A stretch of DNA of 64,000 nt from positions 5,022,001 through 5,086,000 of the forward strand of contig NZ_OY726397.1 of NCBI RefSeq assembly GCF_963378095.1, in the 5' to 3' direction. The position numbers and the translations under genes are program-made. Source of the DNA: Mycolicibacterium sp. MU0053 (GTDB lineage: Bacteria; Actinomycetota; Actinomycetes; Mycobacteriales; Mycobacteriaceae). Numbering within the stretch: position 1 is the stretch's first letter; each line of letters starts with the position of its first letter. The notes under the pieces are model-generated. The model was given only the letters and a program-made list of their open reading frames with translations, was not told where the DNA came from and did not search any database. This document shows positions 51,929 to 64,000 of the stretch, one piece after another.

Positions 51929-52117
51929 CCTACCTTGTTTGCCATCTATCGATACCCGATTGTATTGTCATTGAATTATGTTGGCTGGACCCGACTTAGC
52001 GAAACTCAGCGCCAGCTGGCTCCGTTACTCAGGTTTGCTGTACGCGAGCTGAAGCCGAACTGCGCGGTCGACGTCGTTGCGATGCACGTCGACCTTCGAT
52101 TTCGATTCCAACTCGCT
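51929..52117 (-). other. Intergenic gap with a low-GC patch before the Gap gene
   Basis: The 189 bp between the second NRPS gene and the Gap gene hold no open frame that I would call. The 51940-51985 stretch (CTATCGATACCCGATTGTATTGTCATTGAATTATG on the + strand, read in parts) is much richer in A+T than its surroundings. It may contain a promoter for the Gap gene, but I cannot place -10 and -35 boxes with confidence. Confidence 0.4.
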
Positions 52118-55100
52118 CTACAGCAATCCGAGCAACTGCAGGTCGGTCACGTACTTGACGATGTGACGGGCGGATACCTGTGGAACATCGTGGTCGGCAC
52201 CGATTTTCGCCTCCTGCACCGCCGCTTGGAAACGGTCTGCCGGCGCGTAGGAGCCCAGTGTCGGCTCTGGGGCCTGCAGATCCCCGGCATGCTCCTTGAG
52301 CATGGTCAGCATCTGCAGCACCGAATTCTGCCGCTGCCGCTCCGGTAGCGCCTGCAGGCCGGTTTCAAACCGCTGCAACCACTCGCCGAAGTCACTGATC
52401 CGCTCGATCGGATAGCCGGCCTCGATGAGCCAGTCGACGTAGGTGTCGATCCCGATGCCGTCATCGTGGGGGTTCATCACGTGATAGGTCTCGAAGACCT
52501 CCGCCGAAGTCGGGGCCGAGCGCGCGATCTGCCAACCCAGCTTGGTGATCGCCTCCGCGACGAAATCGACAGGCAGTCCGTCGAAGTGCGCCCGCTGACG
52601 CTGGCCGTCGGCGCCGAGTTGGTAGAACGACTCGGGTGCGACCCCGGCGGCGACGATGCTCAACACCATCCGGGAAACCGTGTCCGCCACGTTCAGCTGT
52701 CCCGCGTAGGTCGGGTCGACCATGATCATGCCGGACCGGAAGACCGCCACCGGCAGCCCGCAGTGGTCATGGGTCTCCCGCAGCAGGACCTCGCCGGCCC
52801 ACTTGCTGTTGCCGTAGCCGTTGGCGTAGGTGGCATCCACGGCGCGGGTCGCGCTGATCTCGCGGATGTCGGCGTCCTCGATGAATGCCGACGGCTCCAC
52901 CTGCCGACCCACATCGGAGGTCGAGACGAAGTTGTAGGGCTTGAGCTTGGTGGTCAGCGCAAACCGAATCAGCTCCGCCGTCCCGACGACATTGGGCCCG
53001 AACAACTCGCTATAGGGCAACACGCTGTTGACGAACGCGGCGGAGTCGACGATCAGGTCGACGCTGCCGGCCAGCTGCTGCCAAGTCTCGTCGTCCAAGC
53101 CCAGGTTCGGCTCGCCCTTGTCCCCGGCGACGACCCGCAACCGCCCGGCCGCCAACTCCTGGAAATGCCTGCGCAGGATCGGGTCGGTGTCGAACGTCGC
53201 CTCGAGCCGCCGGCGCGCGTCGTCGTCGGACTTGCCGCGGACCAGACAGATCACGGAGTCATCGACACGACGCAGCTTCCGCAACCATTCCAGCAGCAGA
53301 TAACGGCCGAGGAATCCGGTGGCACCGGTCAGCAACACCGTCTGCACGTGCCCGTTCGGGCGAGGCAGGGTCGTCGCGGTCCGCAGCGTCGCGGCGTCGA
53401 TGAACTTGTCCAGTGTCAGGTCTCCGGCGTGGACCTCGGTGACTCCGCTGCCGTGCACGGACGCGAAGCTGAGTCCGTCCGGACGGGAGCCCCTGCCCGA
53501 ATCGGCCTCGAGGTCCAGCTGGAGGCTGAGGCTTCGCACTGCGGGGCTCTCGAACAATGCGCGCACGGAAAGGTTCGCATCGAGGGCGGTGTTGATCGCG
53601 GCGATCGCCCGCATCGCGGAGATCGAGTCGCCGCCCAGGTCGAAGAACGAGTCGTCGACTCCGACCCGTTCCACGCCCAGCACCTGCGCATAAATTCCGG
53701 CGATGGTCGCCTCGACCGCGGTTTCCGGAGCCCGGTAACGATCGGCGCTGCGGTACTCGGGCGCCGGCAGTGCCCGCCGGTCGAGCTTGCCGTTGACCGT
53801 CAACGGCAGGGTCTCCAGTGGCACAACGGCGGCGGGCACCATGTACGACGGGAGCCGGTCACCCAGCGCGGTGCGCACTTCGCCCGGATCCGCGGAGCCG
53901 GTGATGTACCCGATGAGCCGCTTGTCGCCGGGCCGGTCCTCGCGGGCGATCACCACTGCCTGCTCGACGCCGTCCAATTCGGCCAGCGCGGCCTGGATTT
54001 CACCGAGTTCGATCCGGTAGCCCCGAATCTTGACCTGCTCGTCGGCGCGACCCAGATACTGCAGTTGACCGTCGGGTCCCCACCGCACCAGGTCGCCGGT
54101 CCGGTACATCCGTTGCCCTGGCGCGCTGGCGAACGGGCACGCCACGAACCGCTCAGCGGTCAACCCGTACCGGCGAACGTATCCGACGCCGACACCCCGT
54201 CCGGCGAGATAGAGCTCGCCGACCACACCGGCGGGCACCGGCCGCAGCCAATCGTCGAGGACGAAGGTCGCCCCACGAGGTACCGGCGATCCAATCGGGA
54301 CGACGCCCGAACCCGCCTTAAGGGGCGCGCTCATCGCGGCGTAGATGGTGGCCTCGGTCGGACCGTAGGCGTTGATCATCACCCGTCCCGGCGCCCAGCG
54401 GTCCATCACCTCGGTCGGGCACGCTTCACCCGCGACCACCAGCGTGGTGTTCTCCAAGCCCTCCGGCGCCAACATGCCGACCGCGGACGGAGTTTGGTAC
54501 AGCACGCTGACCTGCTCGGCGACCAGCAGCTCGTGCAGATCGGTCGGCGAGCCCGCAATGGCTTCCGGCACGATCACCAGCCGGGCGCCGTGCAGCAGCG
54601 CACCCCAGACCTCCCACACCGACACGTCGAATACCAGCGAATGCCATTGCGACCAGACCTGTCCCGGCCCCGCCGGCAGATCTGCGTGCAAGGCGGTCAG
54701 GGTTTCGGTGACGTTGCCGTGCGTGACGGCGACGCCCTTCGGAACCCCGGTGGTTCCGGAGGTGTAGATCAGGTATGCGATGTCGTCCGGGGCCGGCATC
54801 AGCAACGCGGTGCGGGGATACAGGGCCGTCGGAACGGGGTCGTCGACCTCGATGACGGGCAGGTCGACTCCGTCGAGTCGCGACCGTAGGTCGGCGGTGG
54901 TGAGCGCGGCGACCGGCCCGGCGTCGGCGAGCATGAATTCCAGCCGCGATGCCGGCACCGTGGGGTCGATGGGTAGATAGGCCGCACCGGTCTTGAGGAC
55001 CGCCAGGATTGCGACAATCGCATCGGCGGAACGCGGAATCAGCAGCGCCACCGACTCTCCCGGACCCGCGCCATAGACCGCGAGCAAATTCGCCAATTGC

Positions 55101-58100
55101 GCGGCGGCATCGTCGAGTTCACCGTAGGTCATGTCCTGACCCTCGAACGTCAACGCCACCGCGCCGGGCGCCGACGCGACCTGGCGCGCGAAGACCTCCG
55201 GGATCGACAGCGTGGCGGTCGCCGGTTCGGCCAGGATCGCACGGTTGCCCCACTGCGCGAGGCGGTTGTGTTCCCCGTCGTCGAGCACGTCCAGCGCCGA
55301 CAGTCGCCGGTCGGGGTCGGCGGTCATTTCGCCCAGCACCCGCTGGAAACGTTCGACCAAGGCCTCGATGGTGGCCGTGTCGAACGCGTCGGTGTCGTAT
55401 TCGACGCGCAGACCCAACTCGTGGCCCGGCAGCGCCATCACCGAAAGCGGATAGTGGTTGTACTCGCGGTTGGTGAAATCGGTGATCGCCAATTCCTGCA
55501 CGCCCATGAACGCGCTGGTGTCGATCGGATAGCTCTCATACAGGAACAGGGTGTCGAACAGCTGATCGTGCCCGGTGAGGTGGTGAATGTCGTTCAGCGC
55601 CAGGTGTTCATGCTCGAGCGTGTCGTTGTGGGCGTGCTGCAGTTGCCCCAGCAGATCGGCGACCGTGGTGCTCGCGGTGCTGCGCGCGCGCACCGGCACG
55701 GTGTTGATCAAAAGGCCCACAATGGCATCAGAACCGGGCATGTCTGCGGGTCGCCCCGACACCGCGGTGCCGAAGGCCACATCGCGTTGTCCGGTCAGGG
55801 TCATCAACAACTGCGCCCAGGCGGCCTGCAGCACGGTGTTGATCGTGGTGCGCTGCGAGCGCGCCAGCTCCCCGAGTGCGCGCGTGGCCTCGCCGGACAA
55901 CCGGTAGGACTCGATCCCGCGTGGTCCCGCGGTCCCTGGGGGCGCGACCAGCGTGGGGGTCTCGAATCCAGCCAGCGCCGCACGCCACGCCGTTTCCGCC
56001 GCGTCCCGGTCCTGACGCGCCAGCCAACTGACGAAGTTGCGGTACGACGACGGGGCGGGCAACCGCTGCCCGAAATAGCTCGCGAAGATCTCGCGCAACA
56101 GGATCGGCAGCGACCAGCCGTCGATCACGATGTGGTGGAAGGTCAGGACGAACCGATGCTGATTTCCGGAGGTGCGGATCAGCGCGGCGCGGAACGTCGG
56201 CCGGTCCATGAGGTCGCAGACCGCGGCCCGCTCGGCGGCGCACAGTTGCTGGATTTCCTCATCGGGTTTGAGGTCGTCGCCACGCAGATCGAGATACCGC
56301 CACGCCATCATCGGCTGGGCCGGGATCACCTGCACCGGTTCGCCGAATTGATCGCTGAAGCGGGCCGCGAGGTTTGGGTGACGGTTGACGACCGTGTGCA
56401 GCGCATCGCGGAGCCGGTGCTGGTCGACCACGCCGCTCACGGTGATGTCCAACTGCACCGCGTACACGTCGTTGTCGGTGCCGCGGGCGAATGTCGAATG
56501 GAACAGCAGACCCTGCTGCACCGGGGTCAGTGGCAGCACGTCGGCAACTTGGAATTGCTCGGTCAACTCGTCGATCTGAACCTGGCTGAGCCGCGCCGGT
56601 AGCAGGTCGGACGGGGTGAGGCCGCCGCCGCCGCCGCGTACGTGGGCGCAGATCCCGGACAGCGCTTCGAACCACAGTCGGCTCAGCGTGTCGATCTGCT
56701 GCTGGTCGATGACCGACGGCGCCCAGGTCCAACCGGCCTGCAGCAGGGGTCCCTGGTCGGTGTCCATGGTCCCGGCATTGAGATCCACGGTGTGCATCAA
56801 CGGCATCGGCACCGCCGAGGCAGCGCCGGTCGCCGAGAGCGCTTCCTGATCGATGCGCCACAGGTCCTCGGAGAGGTCGGCCGCGCCGGCGCCCAGCCGA
56901 CCCAGGTAGTTGAAGCCGATGGTGGGATCGGTTTCGGACAACTCGACGTCCGCGTTCAAATATCGCAGTAGCCCATAGGTCAAGCCGTCGGGCAGGGCCC
57001 GCAGCTGTTCCTTGACGTCCTTGATGACCGCGCCCAGGGCCGCATCGCCGCTGCTGACCTGCTCCCACGACAACCGGTCCGGGGCCAACGCGACCGGGTA
57101 CTTGGTGGTGAACCATCCGACGGTCCGGGACAGGTCGACGTCGCCGAGCAGTTCCTCGGCGCGGCCGTGTCCCTCGACGTCGACACCGATTGTCGTGTCG
57201 CCGCCGAGGAACTCGTTCCACGCCAAGCCGAACGCGATGAGCAAGATGTCCTGTACCCCGGCGTTGAACGCCGCCGGTACCTCACCGAGCAACTGACGGG
57301 TGGTCTCGACGTCCAGCGATACGGTCAGCTGGCCGGCGGTGGCGTAGGTGTCGACCTCGGGTGCCGGCGCCGGCAACACCGCAGGCGTGGCGGCCACCTC
57401 CTGCCAGATCTCGGCGGTCTCCGAAACCGCGGGGTCGCCGGCATAGTCGGCCAGTAGCGCAGACCAACGCGCGAAAGAGATTCCGCCCGTCGGCAGCGCG
57501 ATTGGTTGTTGGCTGTGGTGCTGGGCCCAGGCGAGGTTCAAGTCCTCCAGCAGGATTCGCCAGGACACGCCGTCGACGGCCAGGTGATGGATCATCAACG
57601 CCAACTGCCGCGACTCGGGCACCCAAACGGCGCTGAGCATCCTGCCTGCTGCGGGATCCAGTCGCGTCCGCGCTGCCACGACTGCATCGTCGTCCAACGA
57701 GGCGACGCTGGTTACACAGTCACGTGCCTGCACCGCACCGACTTCGGGCACCAGCAACGACCAGTCTGCGCCGCTGTCCTGCTCCTCGACCCGCAACCGC
57801 AAGGTGGCGTGCCGATCCAGCAGGGCCTGCAGTACGACGTGCACGTCGGCCTCGGTCACCCCAGCTGGGGCCTTCAGCACCAACGTCTGGTTGAACTGAT
57901 CGACCGGGCCATCCACGCTTTGCAACCAGTGCATGATCGGGGTGGCCGAAACCGGGCCGGTTCCCTCGTCGACCTCGTCGGACTGACCCGCGGCGAACGA
58001 TGCGACCTGAGCGACTCGGGCCACGGTCTGCTCGACGAACAGATCGCGTGGCCGGCATTGCACACCGGCCGCCCTCGCGCGGGACACCACCTGCATGGAC

Positions 58101-59809
58101 AGGATGCTGTCGCCACCGAGGTCGAAGAACGAATCGTCGACGCCGATTCGCTCGACGCCGAGCACCTGGGCGAAGATGTCGGCCAGGATTTCTTCGAGGG
58201 CGGTCGACGGAGCGCGATATTCCGCAGCCGCACTGCGGTATTCGGGGGCCGGCAGCGCGCGTTTGTCCAGCTTTCCGTTGACGGTCAGCGGCAGCGTCTC
58301 CAGCACCACGACTGCGGCCGGGACCATGTAGGCCGGCAGGGTCGCGGCCAGGGCGGTGCGGGCCTGGGCCGGGTCAGCGGTACCGGTGATGTAGCCGACC
58401 AGCCGCTTGTCGCCGGGACGATCCTCGCGGGCGATCACGACCGCCTGCTCGACGCCGTCCTGGCGGGCCAACACCGCCTGCACTTCGCCGGGTTCGATGC
58501 GGTAACCGCGGATCTTGACCTGCTCGTCGGCGCGGCCCAGATAGTGCAACTGTCCGTCGTCGCCCCAGCGCACCAGGTCTCCGGTGCGGTACATCCGTGC
58601 ACCAGGCCCGCCGAACGGGCACGCCAGGAACCGCGATGCCGTCAACCCGGACCGACGCGCATATCCCGGTGCCACGCCGGTACCTGCGACATACAGCTCG
58701 CCGACGACGCCCTCGGGTGCCGGCCGTAGGAACTTGTCGAGCACGAACAGCGCCGCGCCGGGTACCGGCGAGCCGATGGGGGCCACCCCGGCGCCTGGTC
58801 GCAGCGGCGCACTCATGGCCGCGTAGATGGTGGCCTCGGTAGGACCGTAGGCGTTGATCATCACGCGCCCATCGGTGGCCCAGCGATCCACCAACTCGGT
58901 GGGGCAGGCCTCACCAGCGACCACCAGCGTGGTCGATTCGAGCCCCTCGGGGGACAACATGCCCGCCGCCGAGGGAGTTTGGCACAGCACACTCACCTTT
59001 TCGGTGATCAACAGGTTGTGCAGGTCCTCGGGAGACGTGGCGACCGCCTCCGGCACGATCACCAGACGGCCGCCGTGCAGCAGCGCACCCCAGATCTCCC
59101 ACACCGACACGTCGAACACCAGCGAATGCCATTGCGACCACACCTGCCCCGGTCGGGCGGGCAGGTCGGCGTGCAGAGCGTCGACCAGCTGTGCCACGTT
59201 GTGATGGGTGACCGCAACCGCTTTCGGAATCCCGGTCGTGCCCGACGTGTAGGTCATGTACGCCAGGTCATCCGGCGCGGGCGCCGGTAGCGCGGCGCTG
59301 GACTGACTGTGCACTGCGGGGTCGTCGACTTCCAGGACCGGTAGGTCGGATCCTTCGAAGCGGGCCCGCAGGTCCGCGGAGGTCAGCGCCACCACCGGGG
59401 TGGCGTCTGAAACCATGAAGTCGATCCGCGAATCGGGGTGCGCGGGGTCGATCGGCAGGTACGCCGCCCCGGTCTTCAACACGGCCAGGATGGCCAAAAT
59501 CGCTTCGGCGGAGCGGGGAATCAGCAGCGCGACGGTTTCACCCGGGCGCGCGCCCTTGCTTGCCAACAGGTGGGCCAACCGATTGGCCGTGTCGTCCAAA
59601 TGTCGGTAGCTCCACTGGCGGTCCCCGCACACCAGTGCGACCGTGTCCGGCGCGCGGTTCACCTGCGTGGTGAAGAGCTCCGGAATCGAAACCGGGGTGG
59701 GGCCGGGCTCGGTCAGCACCGCGCGGTTGCCCCACTCGTCGAGCAGATCGTGCTCGTCGTCGTCGAGCGCGTCAAACGACAACAGCGTCCGGGTGGAATC
59801 CACAGTCAT
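52118..59809 (-). CDS. mps2: Non-ribosomal peptide synthetase with terminal reductase, Mps2-like (A-PCP-E-C-A-PCP-R)
   Basis: A 2563-residue NRPS. Domain order with approximate residues: A (1-520, [11 protein letters not shown] near 190), PCP (LGGDSI near 565), E ([10 protein letters not shown] near 741), C (HHIVIDGWS near 1225), A (P-loop near 1686), PCP (LGGDSI near 2058), and thioester reductase ([12 protein letters not shown] near 2160, then YGNSKWAGE). The pocket residues of the two A domains read D-V-W-C-V-A-A-I-Y and D-V-W-Y-V-A-A-I-Y by my alignment, so both probably select the same small residue. In GPL, Mps2 adds D-Ala and then Ala, which is reduced to alaninol; E in the first module and R at the end fit exactly. 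The start overlaps the upstream NRPS stop by 4 bp. Confidence 0.85.
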   Translation of the reverse strand: MTVDSTRTLLSFDALDDDEHDLLDEWGNRAVLTEPGPTPVSIPELFTTQVNRAPDTVALVCGDRQWSYRHLDDTANRLAHLLASKGARPGETVALLIPRSAEAILAILAVLKTGAAYLPIDPAHPDSRIDFMVSDATPVVALTSADLRARFEGSDLPVLEVDDPAVHSQSSAALPAPAPDDLAYMTYTSGTTGIPKAVAVTHHNVAQLVDALHADLPARPGQVWSQWHSLVFDVSVWEIWGALLHGGRLVIVPEAVATSPEDLHNLLITEKVSVLCQTPSAAGMLSPEGLESTTLVVAGEACPTELVDRWATDGRVMINAYGPTEATIYAAMSAPLRPGAGVAPIGSPVPGAALFVLDKFLRPAPEGVVGELYVAGTGVAPGYARRSGLTASRFLACPFGGPGARMYRTGDLVRWGDDGQLHYLGRADEQVKIRGYRIEPGEVQAVLARQDGVEQAVVIAREDRPGDKRLVGYITGTADPAQARTALAATLPAYMVPAAVVVLETLPLTVNGKLDKRALPAPEYRSAAAEYRAPSTALEEILADIFAQVLGVERIGVDDSFFDLGGDSILSMQVVSRARAAGVQCRPRDLFVEQTVARVAQVASFAAGQSDEVDEGTGPVSATPIMHWLQSVDGPVDQFNQTLVLKAPAGVTEADVHVVLQALLDRHATLRLRVEEQDSGADWSLLVPEVGAVQARDCVTSVASLDDDAVVAARTRLDPAAGRMLSAVWVPESRQLALMIHHLAVDGVSWRILLEDLNLAWAQHHSQQPIALPTGGISFARWSALLADYAGDPAVSETAEIWQEVAATPAVLPAPAPEVDTYATAGQLTVSLDVETTRQLLGEVPAAFNAGVQDILLIAFGLAWNEFLGGDTTIGVDVEGHGRAEELLGDVDLSRTVGWFTTKYPVALAPDRLSWEQVSSGDAALGAVIKDVKEQLRALPDGLTYGLLRYLNADVELSETDPTIGFNYLGRLGAGAADLSEDLWRIDQEALSATGAASAVPMPLMHTVDLNAGTMDTDQGPLLQAGWTWAPSVIDQQQIDTLSRLWFEALSGICAHVRGGGGGLTPSDLLPARLSQVQIDELTEQFQVADVLPLTPVQQGLLFHSTFARGTDNDVYAVQLDITVSGVVDQHRLRDALHTVVNRHPNLAARFSDQFGEPVQVIPAQPMMAWRYLDLRGDDLKPDEEIQQLCAAERAAVCDLMDRPTFRAALIRTSGNQHRFVLTFHHIVIDGWSLPILLREIFASYFGQRLPAPSSYRNFVSWLARQDRDAAETAWRAALAGFETPTLVAPPGTAGPRGIESYRLSGEATRALGELARSQRTTINTVLQAAWAQLLMTLTGQRDVAFGTAVSGRPADMPGSDAIVGLLINTVPVRARSTASTTVADLLGQLQHAHNDTLEHEHLALNDIHHLTGHDQLFDTLFLYESYPIDTSAFMGVQELAITDFTNREYNHYPLSVMALPGHELGLRVEYDTDAFDTATIEALVERFQRVLGEMTADPDRRLSALDVLDDGEHNRLAQWGNRAILAEPATATLSIPEVFARQVASAPGAVALTFEGQDMTYGELDDAAAQLANLLAVYGAGPGESVALLIPRSADAIVAILAVLKTGAAYLPIDPTVPASRLEFMLADAGPVAALTTADLRSRLDGVDLPVIEVDDPVPTALYPRTALLMPAPDDIAYLIYTSGTTGVPKGVAVTHGNVTETLTALHADLPAGPGQVWSQWHSLVFDVSVWEVWGALLHGARLVIVPEAIAGSPTDLHELLVAEQVSVLYQTPSAVGMLAPEGLENTTLVVAGEACPTEVMDRWAPGRVMINAYGPTEATIYAAMSAPLKAGSGVVPIGSPVPRGATFVLDDWLRPVPAGVVGELYLAGRGVGVGYVRRYGLTAERFVACPFASAPGQRMYRTGDLVRWGPDGQLQYLGRADEQVKIRGYRIELGEIQAALAELDGVEQAVVIAREDRPGDKRLIGYITGSADPGEVRTALGDRLPSYMVPAAVVPLETLPLTVNGKLDRRALPAPEYRSADRYRAPETAVEATIAGIYAQVLGVERVGVDDSFFDLGGDSISAMRAIAAINTALDANLSVRALFESPAVRSLSLQLDLEADSGRGSRPDGLSFASVHGSGVTEVHAGDLTLDKFIDAATLRTATTLPRPNGHVQTVLLTGATGFLGRYLLLEWLRKLRRVDDSVICLVRGKSDDDARRRLEATFDTDPILRRHFQELAAGRLRVVAGDKGEPNLGLDDETWQQLAGSVDLIVDSAAFVNSVLPYSELFGPNVVGTAELIRFALTTKLKPYNFVSTSDVGRQVEPSAFIEDADIREISATRAVDATYANGYGNSKWAGEVLLRETHDHCGLPVAVFRSGMIMVDPTYAGQLNVADTVSRMVLSIVAAGVAPESFYQLGADGQRQRAHFDGLPVDFVAEAITKLGWQIARSAPTSAEVFETYHVMNPHDDGIGIDTYVDWLIEAGYPIERISDFGEWLQRFETGLQALPERQRQNSVLQMLTMLKEHAGDLQAPEPTLGSYAPADRFQAAVQEAKIGADHDVPQVSARHIVKYVTDLQLLGLL
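56942..57187. repeat. Near-identical intergenic copy of an E-domain segment (copy in mps2-like gene)
   Basis: This stretch of the epimerisation domain matches 61450-61696 in the upstream NRPS gene. Over the first 126 bp I count seven differences. The middle 20 bp or so diverge, and the rest is again very close. Identity this high at silent sites suggests gene conversion or recent module duplication. Confidence 0.75.
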
Positions 59810-62800
59810 GATTGCTCCCTCGTGTCCGCTGTCATGTTCTCCAGTACCCGTTGGAATCGCTTTACCAACTTCTGGATTCGTGCTGCGCTCAACACGTGGG
59901 TGTCGAATTCGACGCGTAGACCCAGTTCATGACCCGGAACCGCCTGCACCGAAAGTGGATAGTGGTTGTACTCGCGGTTGGTGAAATCGGTGATCGCCAA
60001 CTCGCGGACGCCCAACAAGGCGGCCGCGTCAATCGGGTAGTTCTCGTACACGAACATGGTGTCGAACAACTGATCATGATCCGTTACACGGTGAATTTCG
60101 TGCAGCGCCAGGTGCTGGTGGTCCAGGGTGGCCGTATAACCGCTTTGGATCTGGCTCAGCAAGCTGGCGATGGTGGTCTCGGCCGTGATGGTCGCGCGCA
60201 CCGGCACCGTGTTGATCAACAAGCCCACCATCGACTCCGCCCCCACCAGATCGGTGGGTCGCCCGGAGACCGCGGTGCCGAACGCGACATCGTGCTGACC
60301 GGTCAGCCACGTCAGCAGCTGTGCCCAGGCGGCCTGCAACACCGTGCTGACGGTGGTGCGGCAGGACCGCGCCAATTCGCCCAGGGCCTGCGTGATTTCC
60401 GCGGACACGGTAAACGACTCCACACCGCGTCGCCCCAGTGCCAACCCCGACGGTCCCACCAAAGTCGGTGTCTCGAATCCGTCGAACACCGCGCGCCACG
60501 CTTCGCGGGCGGCATCGTTGTCCTGGTCGGCCAGCCAGGTGACGAACCGGCGGTACGGCACCGGCGCGGGCAGCCGCTCGCCGAAGTAACTGGCGAAGAT
60601 CTCCTGCAGCAAAATGGGTTTCGACCAGCCGTCGAGCACGATGTGGTGGTTGGTGATCACGAACCGGAACTGATCCGCTGCCGTGCGGATCAACGCGGCT
60701 CTGAATACCGGCTGCTCGAGGTCGACGACGGCCGCACGTTCCGCGGCGGACAGCCGCTGGACTTCGTCTTCGACGTTGCCGCCGCCGTTGCCGGTCAGGT
60801 CGACGTACTGCCACGCCAGCGCGGGATCGGCCGACAGAATCTGCACGGGCTCGCCGTAGTCTTCGCAGAACCGGGCCACCACGTTCGGGCGTCGCTTGAG
60901 CACCGTGTGCACGGCTTCGCGCAGGCGCTGGGGCTCGAGCGGCCCGGCCACCGTGATGTCCAGCTGCACCGCGTACAGATCCTCGCCGCCCTGTGTAGCC
61001 ACGGTGTGGAACAGCAGACCTTGTTGCAGCGGGGTCAGGGGCAACACATCGGCGACCGACTCGCGCTGCGTCAGCTCGTCGATCTCCTGCTGGCTCAGGC
61101 GGGCCGGGGCGAGGTCCGACGGCGTCAGCCCGCCGCCACCGGTGCACACGTGTGCGCAGATACCGGCCAGCGCCTCGAACCACAACCGGCCAACGCGATC
61201 GACCTGGTCGCGATCGAGGGCCGACGGCGCCCACGTCCACGTTGCGTGCAGCTGCGGCCCGGCGTCGGTGTCCATGGTGCCGGCGTTGAGTTCCACGGTG
61301 TGGCCCAACGGTGTTGGCACGGCCGATCCTGCGGCGGTGACCGCCACCGCGTCCTGGTCGATGCGCCACAGGTCCTCGGAAAGGTCCGCCGTGCCGGCGC
61401 CCAGCCGACCCAGGTAGTTGAAGCCGATGGTCGGGTCGGTTCCGGGCAACTCGACGCCCGCGTTCAAATACCGCAGCAGCCCGTAGGTCAAGCCGTCGGG
61501 CAGGGCGCGCAGCTGCTCCTTGACGTCCTTGATGACCGCGCCCAGGGCCGCATCGCCGTTGCTGACCTGCTCCCAAGACAGGTCACCGACGGCCAACGCG
61601 ACCGGGTACTTGCTGGTGAACCATCCGACGGTGCGGGACAGGTCGACGTCGCCGAGCAGTTCTTCGGCGCGGCCGTGCCCCTCGACGTCGACACCGAACG
61701 GCGCGTCGCCGATGCCCAGGAATTCCTTCCAGGCCAACCCGAATGCGATCAGCAGAATGTCTTGCACCCCGGCGTGAAACGCCGTCGGCACCGCACCGAG
61801 CAGTTGCCTGGTGGTCTCCACATCCAGCGACACCGACAACTGGCCCGCGGTGGCGTAGGTGTCGGCCTCGGGTGCCGGTGCCGGCAGCACCGCCGGTAAT
61901 GCGGCCATCTCGCGCCAGGTGTCCGCCTTCGCCGCTACCCCGCTGTCGGCGGCGTAGTCGGCCAGCAGCGACGACCAGCGCGCGAATGACGTGCCCCCCG
62001 AAGGCAGCTCGATCGGCTGTCCACCGTGATGCTGCGCCCACGCGATGTTGAGGTCTTCCAACAGGATTCGCCACGAGACGGCGTCCACGGCGAGGTGATG
62101 GATCAGCAGCGCCAACTGGGAGGTCTCCGGCACCCACAGCGCGCTCAGCATCTGTCCGGTCGTCGGGTTCAGCCGCCGCCGCGCGGCAACCAGCGCGTCC
62201 TCCGACAACGCCGCCACCGTCGACAGGCAATCAGGTGCCGAGACCGCGCCCTCGTCAGGCACGGTCAGCGACAAGTCACTCCCGGACGCGCGCAACCGCA
62301 GCATGGCGTGGCGATCCAACAGCGCCTGCAGAACCACCAGGACGTCGGGTTCTGTCACCCCGGCGGGAGCACGCACCACGACGGTTTGGTTGAACTGATC
62401 CACCGGGCCGTCGAGGCTGTAGAGCCACCGCATGATCGGGGTGGCGACCACCGCACCCGTGCCCCGATCGACGACACCGGTTGCGTTGTCGGCAAAGGCG
62501 ACCACCTGGGCCAGCCGGGCCACGGTCTGCTCGGCGAAGATGTCCCGCGGCCGACATACCAGTCCGGCCGCCCGCGCTCGGGCCACCACCTGCATCGACG
62601 AAATGCTGTCTCCGCCAAGGTCGAAGAACGAATCATCCACTCCGACTCGCTCGACACCGAGGACCTGCGCGTAGATTCCGGCGAGCAGTTCCTCAACCGC
62701 GTCGGCCGGCGGACGGTACTGATCCACGTCCTGGAATTCGGGGGCCGGCAGGGCCTGGGTGTCGAGCTTTCCGTTGACCGTCAGCGGCAGTGCCTCCAAC

Positions 62801-64000
62801 ACCACCACCGCCGCCGGCACCATGTAGGCCGGGAGTCGCTCGGCCAGCGCTGCCCGCACCTTGACGGGATCGGCACTGCCGGTGATGTACCCGACCAACC
62901 GCTTGTCACCGGGACGGTCCTCGCGCGCGATCACGGCAGCCTGCTCGACGCCGTCGAGATCCGCCAGCGCGGAATGCACTTCGCCGAGTTCGATGCGGTA
63001 GCCGCGGATCTTGACCTGTTTATCGGCACGACCCACATACCGCAACTGGCCGTCGGCGCCCCAGGACACCAGATCCCCGGTGCGATACATACGTTGTCCC
63101 GGCGCTCCTGCGCCGACGAACGGGCAGGCCACGAAACGCGTCGACGTCAGATCCGAGCGGCCGACATAGCCGCTCGCCAGGCCGGACCCGGCTACATACA
63201 GTTCGCCGACCACGCCCACCGGCACCTGCCGCAACCAACCGTCGAGAACGAAGAAGGCCAGGTGCTTGAGCGGCACGCCGATGGGGCTGGCGTTGTTCGC
63301 GACGTCCTCATCACCGATCTCCCGGAACGAGGCATGCACGGTGGTCTCGGTGATGCCGTACATGTTGATCATGCGCGGCAGTGTTGGATGGCGTTGCAGC
63401 CAGCCGGATAGCTGTTGTGGCTCAAGGGCTTCGCCGCCGAACACCACGGTCTGCAGCGCCAGCTGCTGGCCCAGCTCGGGCTGCAGCGCGTCGGCTGTCT
63501 GGAGGGCGTAGAACGCCGAGGGTGTCTGGCTCAGCAAGCCGACCTTCTCGGTGACCAGCAGGGCGTGCAGGTCCTCGGGGGAACGAACGACGGAGTCCGG
63601 CACCACGAGCAGGCGCCCGCCGTAGAGCAGTGCGCCCCAGATTTCCCAGACCGAGTAGTCGAAGGCCAGTGAATGACACTGCGTCCACACCAGTTCGGCA
63701 GAGAGCTCCGAATCCAGCGCTTCCAGCAATTGGGTGACGTTTCGGTGTGTGACCGCGACGCCCTTGGGGGTGCCGGTGGTTCCCGAGGTGTAGATGATGT
63801 AGGCGATGTTGTCCGGGGCCGGGATGGGCAGCGCAGTGCTGGGCTGTGTGTCGATTGCCGAGTCGTCGATGGTGACGATCGCCATCTGTGGCACATCGGA
63901 GGTCACCAGTCGCGCCCGTAGGTCCGCCGTGGTGATCGCCGCCACCGGAGCCGCATCCGAGAGCATGAACTCGACGCGGGTGTCGGGATGGGCGGGGTCG
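59806..64000 (-). CDS. mps1: Non-ribosomal peptide synthetase, Mps1-like, 5' part outside window (A-PCP-E-C visible)
   Basis: The frame is open to the right edge, where it reads [13 protein letters not shown], inside an adenylation domain. Visible order: rest of A ([11 protein letters not shown] near 63790), PCP (LGGDSIS near 62615), E ([10 protein letters not shown] near 62095), C (HHIVLDGWS near 60640). The protein ends after the C domain, without A, PCP or thioesterase, so it must hand its peptide to the next NRPS, which begins with A. The A-domain pocket reads D-Y-W-S-V-G-M-V-H, close to the threonine code (D-F-W-N-I-G-M-V-H). With the E domain this predicts D-(allo-)Thr, the second residue of the GPL core. 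The missing upstream module should select Phe. Confidence 0.84.
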   Translation of the reverse strand, partial: DPAHPDTRVEFMLSDAAPVAAITTADLRARLVTSDVPQMAIVTIDDSAIDTQPSTALPIPAPDNIAYIIYTSGTTGTPKGVAVTHRNVTQLLEALDSELSAELVWTQCHSLAFDYSVWEIWGALLYGGRLLVVPDSVVRSPEDLHALLVTEKVGLLSQTPSAFYALQTADALQPELGQQLALQTVVFGGEALEPQQLSGWLQRHPTLPRMINMYGITETTVHASFREIGDEDVANNASPIGVPLKHLAFFVLDGWLRQVPVGVVGELYVAGSGLASGYVGRSDLTSTRFVACPFVGAGAPGQRMYRTGDLVSWGADGQLRYVGRADKQVKIRGYRIELGEVHSALADLDGVEQAAVIAREDRPGDKRLVGYITGSADPVKVRAALAERLPAYMVPAAVVVLEALPLTVNGKLDTQALPAPEFQDVDQYRPPADAVEELLAGIYAQVLGVERVGVDDSFFDLGGDSISSMQVVARARAAGLVCRPRDIFAEQTVARLAQVVAFADNATGVVDRGTGAVVATPIMRWLYSLDGPVDQFNQTVVVRAPAGVTEPDVLVVLQALLDRHAMLRLRASGSDLSLTVPDEGAVSAPDCLSTVAALSEDALVAARRRLNPTTGQMLSALWVPETSQLALLIHHLAVDAVSWRILLEDLNIAWAQHHGGQPIELPSGGTSFARWSSLLADYAADSGVAAKADTWREMAALPAVLPAPAPEADTYATAGQLSVSLDVETTRQLLGAVPTAFHAGVQDILLIAFGLAWKEFLGIGDAPFGVDVEGHGRAEELLGDVDLSRTVGWFTSKYPVALAVGDLSWEQVSNGDAALGAVIKDVKEQLRALPDGLTYGLLRYLNAGVELPGTDPTIGFNYLGRLGAGTADLSEDLWRIDQDAVAVTAAGSAVPTPLGHTVELNAGTMDTDAGPQLHATWTWAPSALDRDQVDRVGRLWFEALAGICAHVCTGGGGLTPSDLAPARLSQQEIDELTQRESVADVLPLTPLQQGLLFHTVATQGGEDLYAVQLDITVAGPLEPQRLREAVHTVLKRRPNVVARFCEDYGEPVQILSADPALAWQYVDLTGNGGGNVEDEVQRLSAAERAAVVDLEQPVFRAALIRTAADQFRFVITNHHIVLDGWSKPILLQEIFASYFGERLPAPVPYRRFVTWLADQDNDAAREAWRAVFDGFETPTLVGPSGLALGRRGVESFTVSAEITQALGELARSCRTTVSTVLQAAWAQLLTWLTGQHDVAFGTAVSGRPTDLVGAESMVGLLINTVPVRATITAETTIASLLSQIQSGYTATLDHQHLALHEIHRVTDHDQLFDTMFVYENYPIDAAALLGVRELAITDFTNREYNHYPLSVQAVPGHELGLRVEFDTHVLSAARIQKLVKRFQRVLENMTADTREQS
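61450..61696. repeat. Near-identical copy of an E-domain segment (copy in mps1-like gene)
   Basis: Partner of 56942-57187. Both encode the same part of the E domain (around [18 protein letters not shown] and VGWFT.KYPVAL). As direct repeats about 4.5 kb apart they could recombine and delete a module, or cause assembly errors. Confidence 0.75.

Noticed and set aside
51929-52117. Small gene in the gap between the NRPS and Gap genes
   Set aside because: No frame has a start with a ribosome-binding site or a recognisable product. It appears to be non-coding.
52466-54889. An 807-codon open frame on the + strand inside the NRPS gene, and similar long frames at 59929-61899 (+) and 9332-10720 (+)
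   Set aside because: They lie opposite genes with clear domain motifs. Long antisense frames are expected in GC-rich DNA, and their translations are rich in Arg, Gly and Pro without any motif.

Overview
The window looks like chromosomal DNA of a glycopeptidolipid (GPL)-producing, non-tuberculous mycobacterium. It is GC-rich and gene-dense, and many neighbouring genes overlap by 1-4 bp. It carries an mce operon end, a mycobacterial hemophore-type protein, an aerobic (cob-type) cobalamin cluster, and an NRPS pair plus Gap-family protein that match the GPL synthetase mps1-mps2-gap in domain layout. I saw no rRNA, tRNA, insertion sequence, prophage or CRISPR array. All family calls are by eye, without database search.

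Region by region. (1) 2-4085: the 3' part of an mce operon (mceD-mceE-mceF). (2) 4155-18041: a catabolic island. Two transcription units diverge from 10694-10939. Leftward: sulfotransferase, alkyl-sulfatase-like MBL protein, SDR, Rieske oxygenase, small protein. Rightward: SDR, VOC protein, E1-alpha, E1-beta, a free lipoyl protein, a second Rieske oxygenase, a [2Fe-2S] ferredoxin and a KstD-like flavoprotein. Three promoters here share one architecture and one palindrome, AATCAA-N4-TTGATT, which suggests a single regulator outside the window. (3) 18004-27603: housekeeping and envelope genes (metallophosphoesterase, Rv2258c-like methyltransferase, HtrA-like lipoprotein, Nudix hydrolase, secreted DUF4185 protein, Ski2-like helicase, glycosyltransferase).

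(4) 27821-37172: a sulfur-oxidation island. It has thioredoxin, sulfide:quinone reductase, two persulfide dioxygenase-rhodanese fusions, a membrane rhodanese, a TauE/SafE exporter, a CstR-like persulfide-type repressor, a DUF302 protein, and a molybdopterin sulfite-oxidase domain fused to a cytochrome b-like membrane domain. Five C-tract/G-tract palindromes sit in the divergent promoter and before the repressor gene. (5) 37321-39615: a three-gene cassette encoding a 62-residue Asp/Gly-rich repeat peptide, a JmjC-type cupin oxygenase and a sucrase/ferredoxin-like [2Fe-2S] protein. This is the best candidate here for an undescribed peptide- or protein-modification system.

(6) 39639-43148: aldo/keto reductase, hemophore-like protein, and a three-gene nitrile hydratase/thiocyanate hydrolase set. 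(7) 43220-50155: cobalamin genes cobM-bluB (+), cobL (-), cobO (+) and cobF-cobQ-cobK-cobU (-). (8) 50211-64000 (-): SDR, Gap-like membrane protein, and two NRPS genes. The first NRPS gene runs off the right edge; the second ends in a thioester reductase, consistent with release of an amino alcohol (alaninol in GPL).

How the parts may work together (inference): Mce proteins could import a lipid that the adjacent oxygenase/dehydrogenase island degrades. Thiocyanate or nitrile turnover could feed the sulfide-oxidation island. The right end makes a cell-surface lipopeptide.
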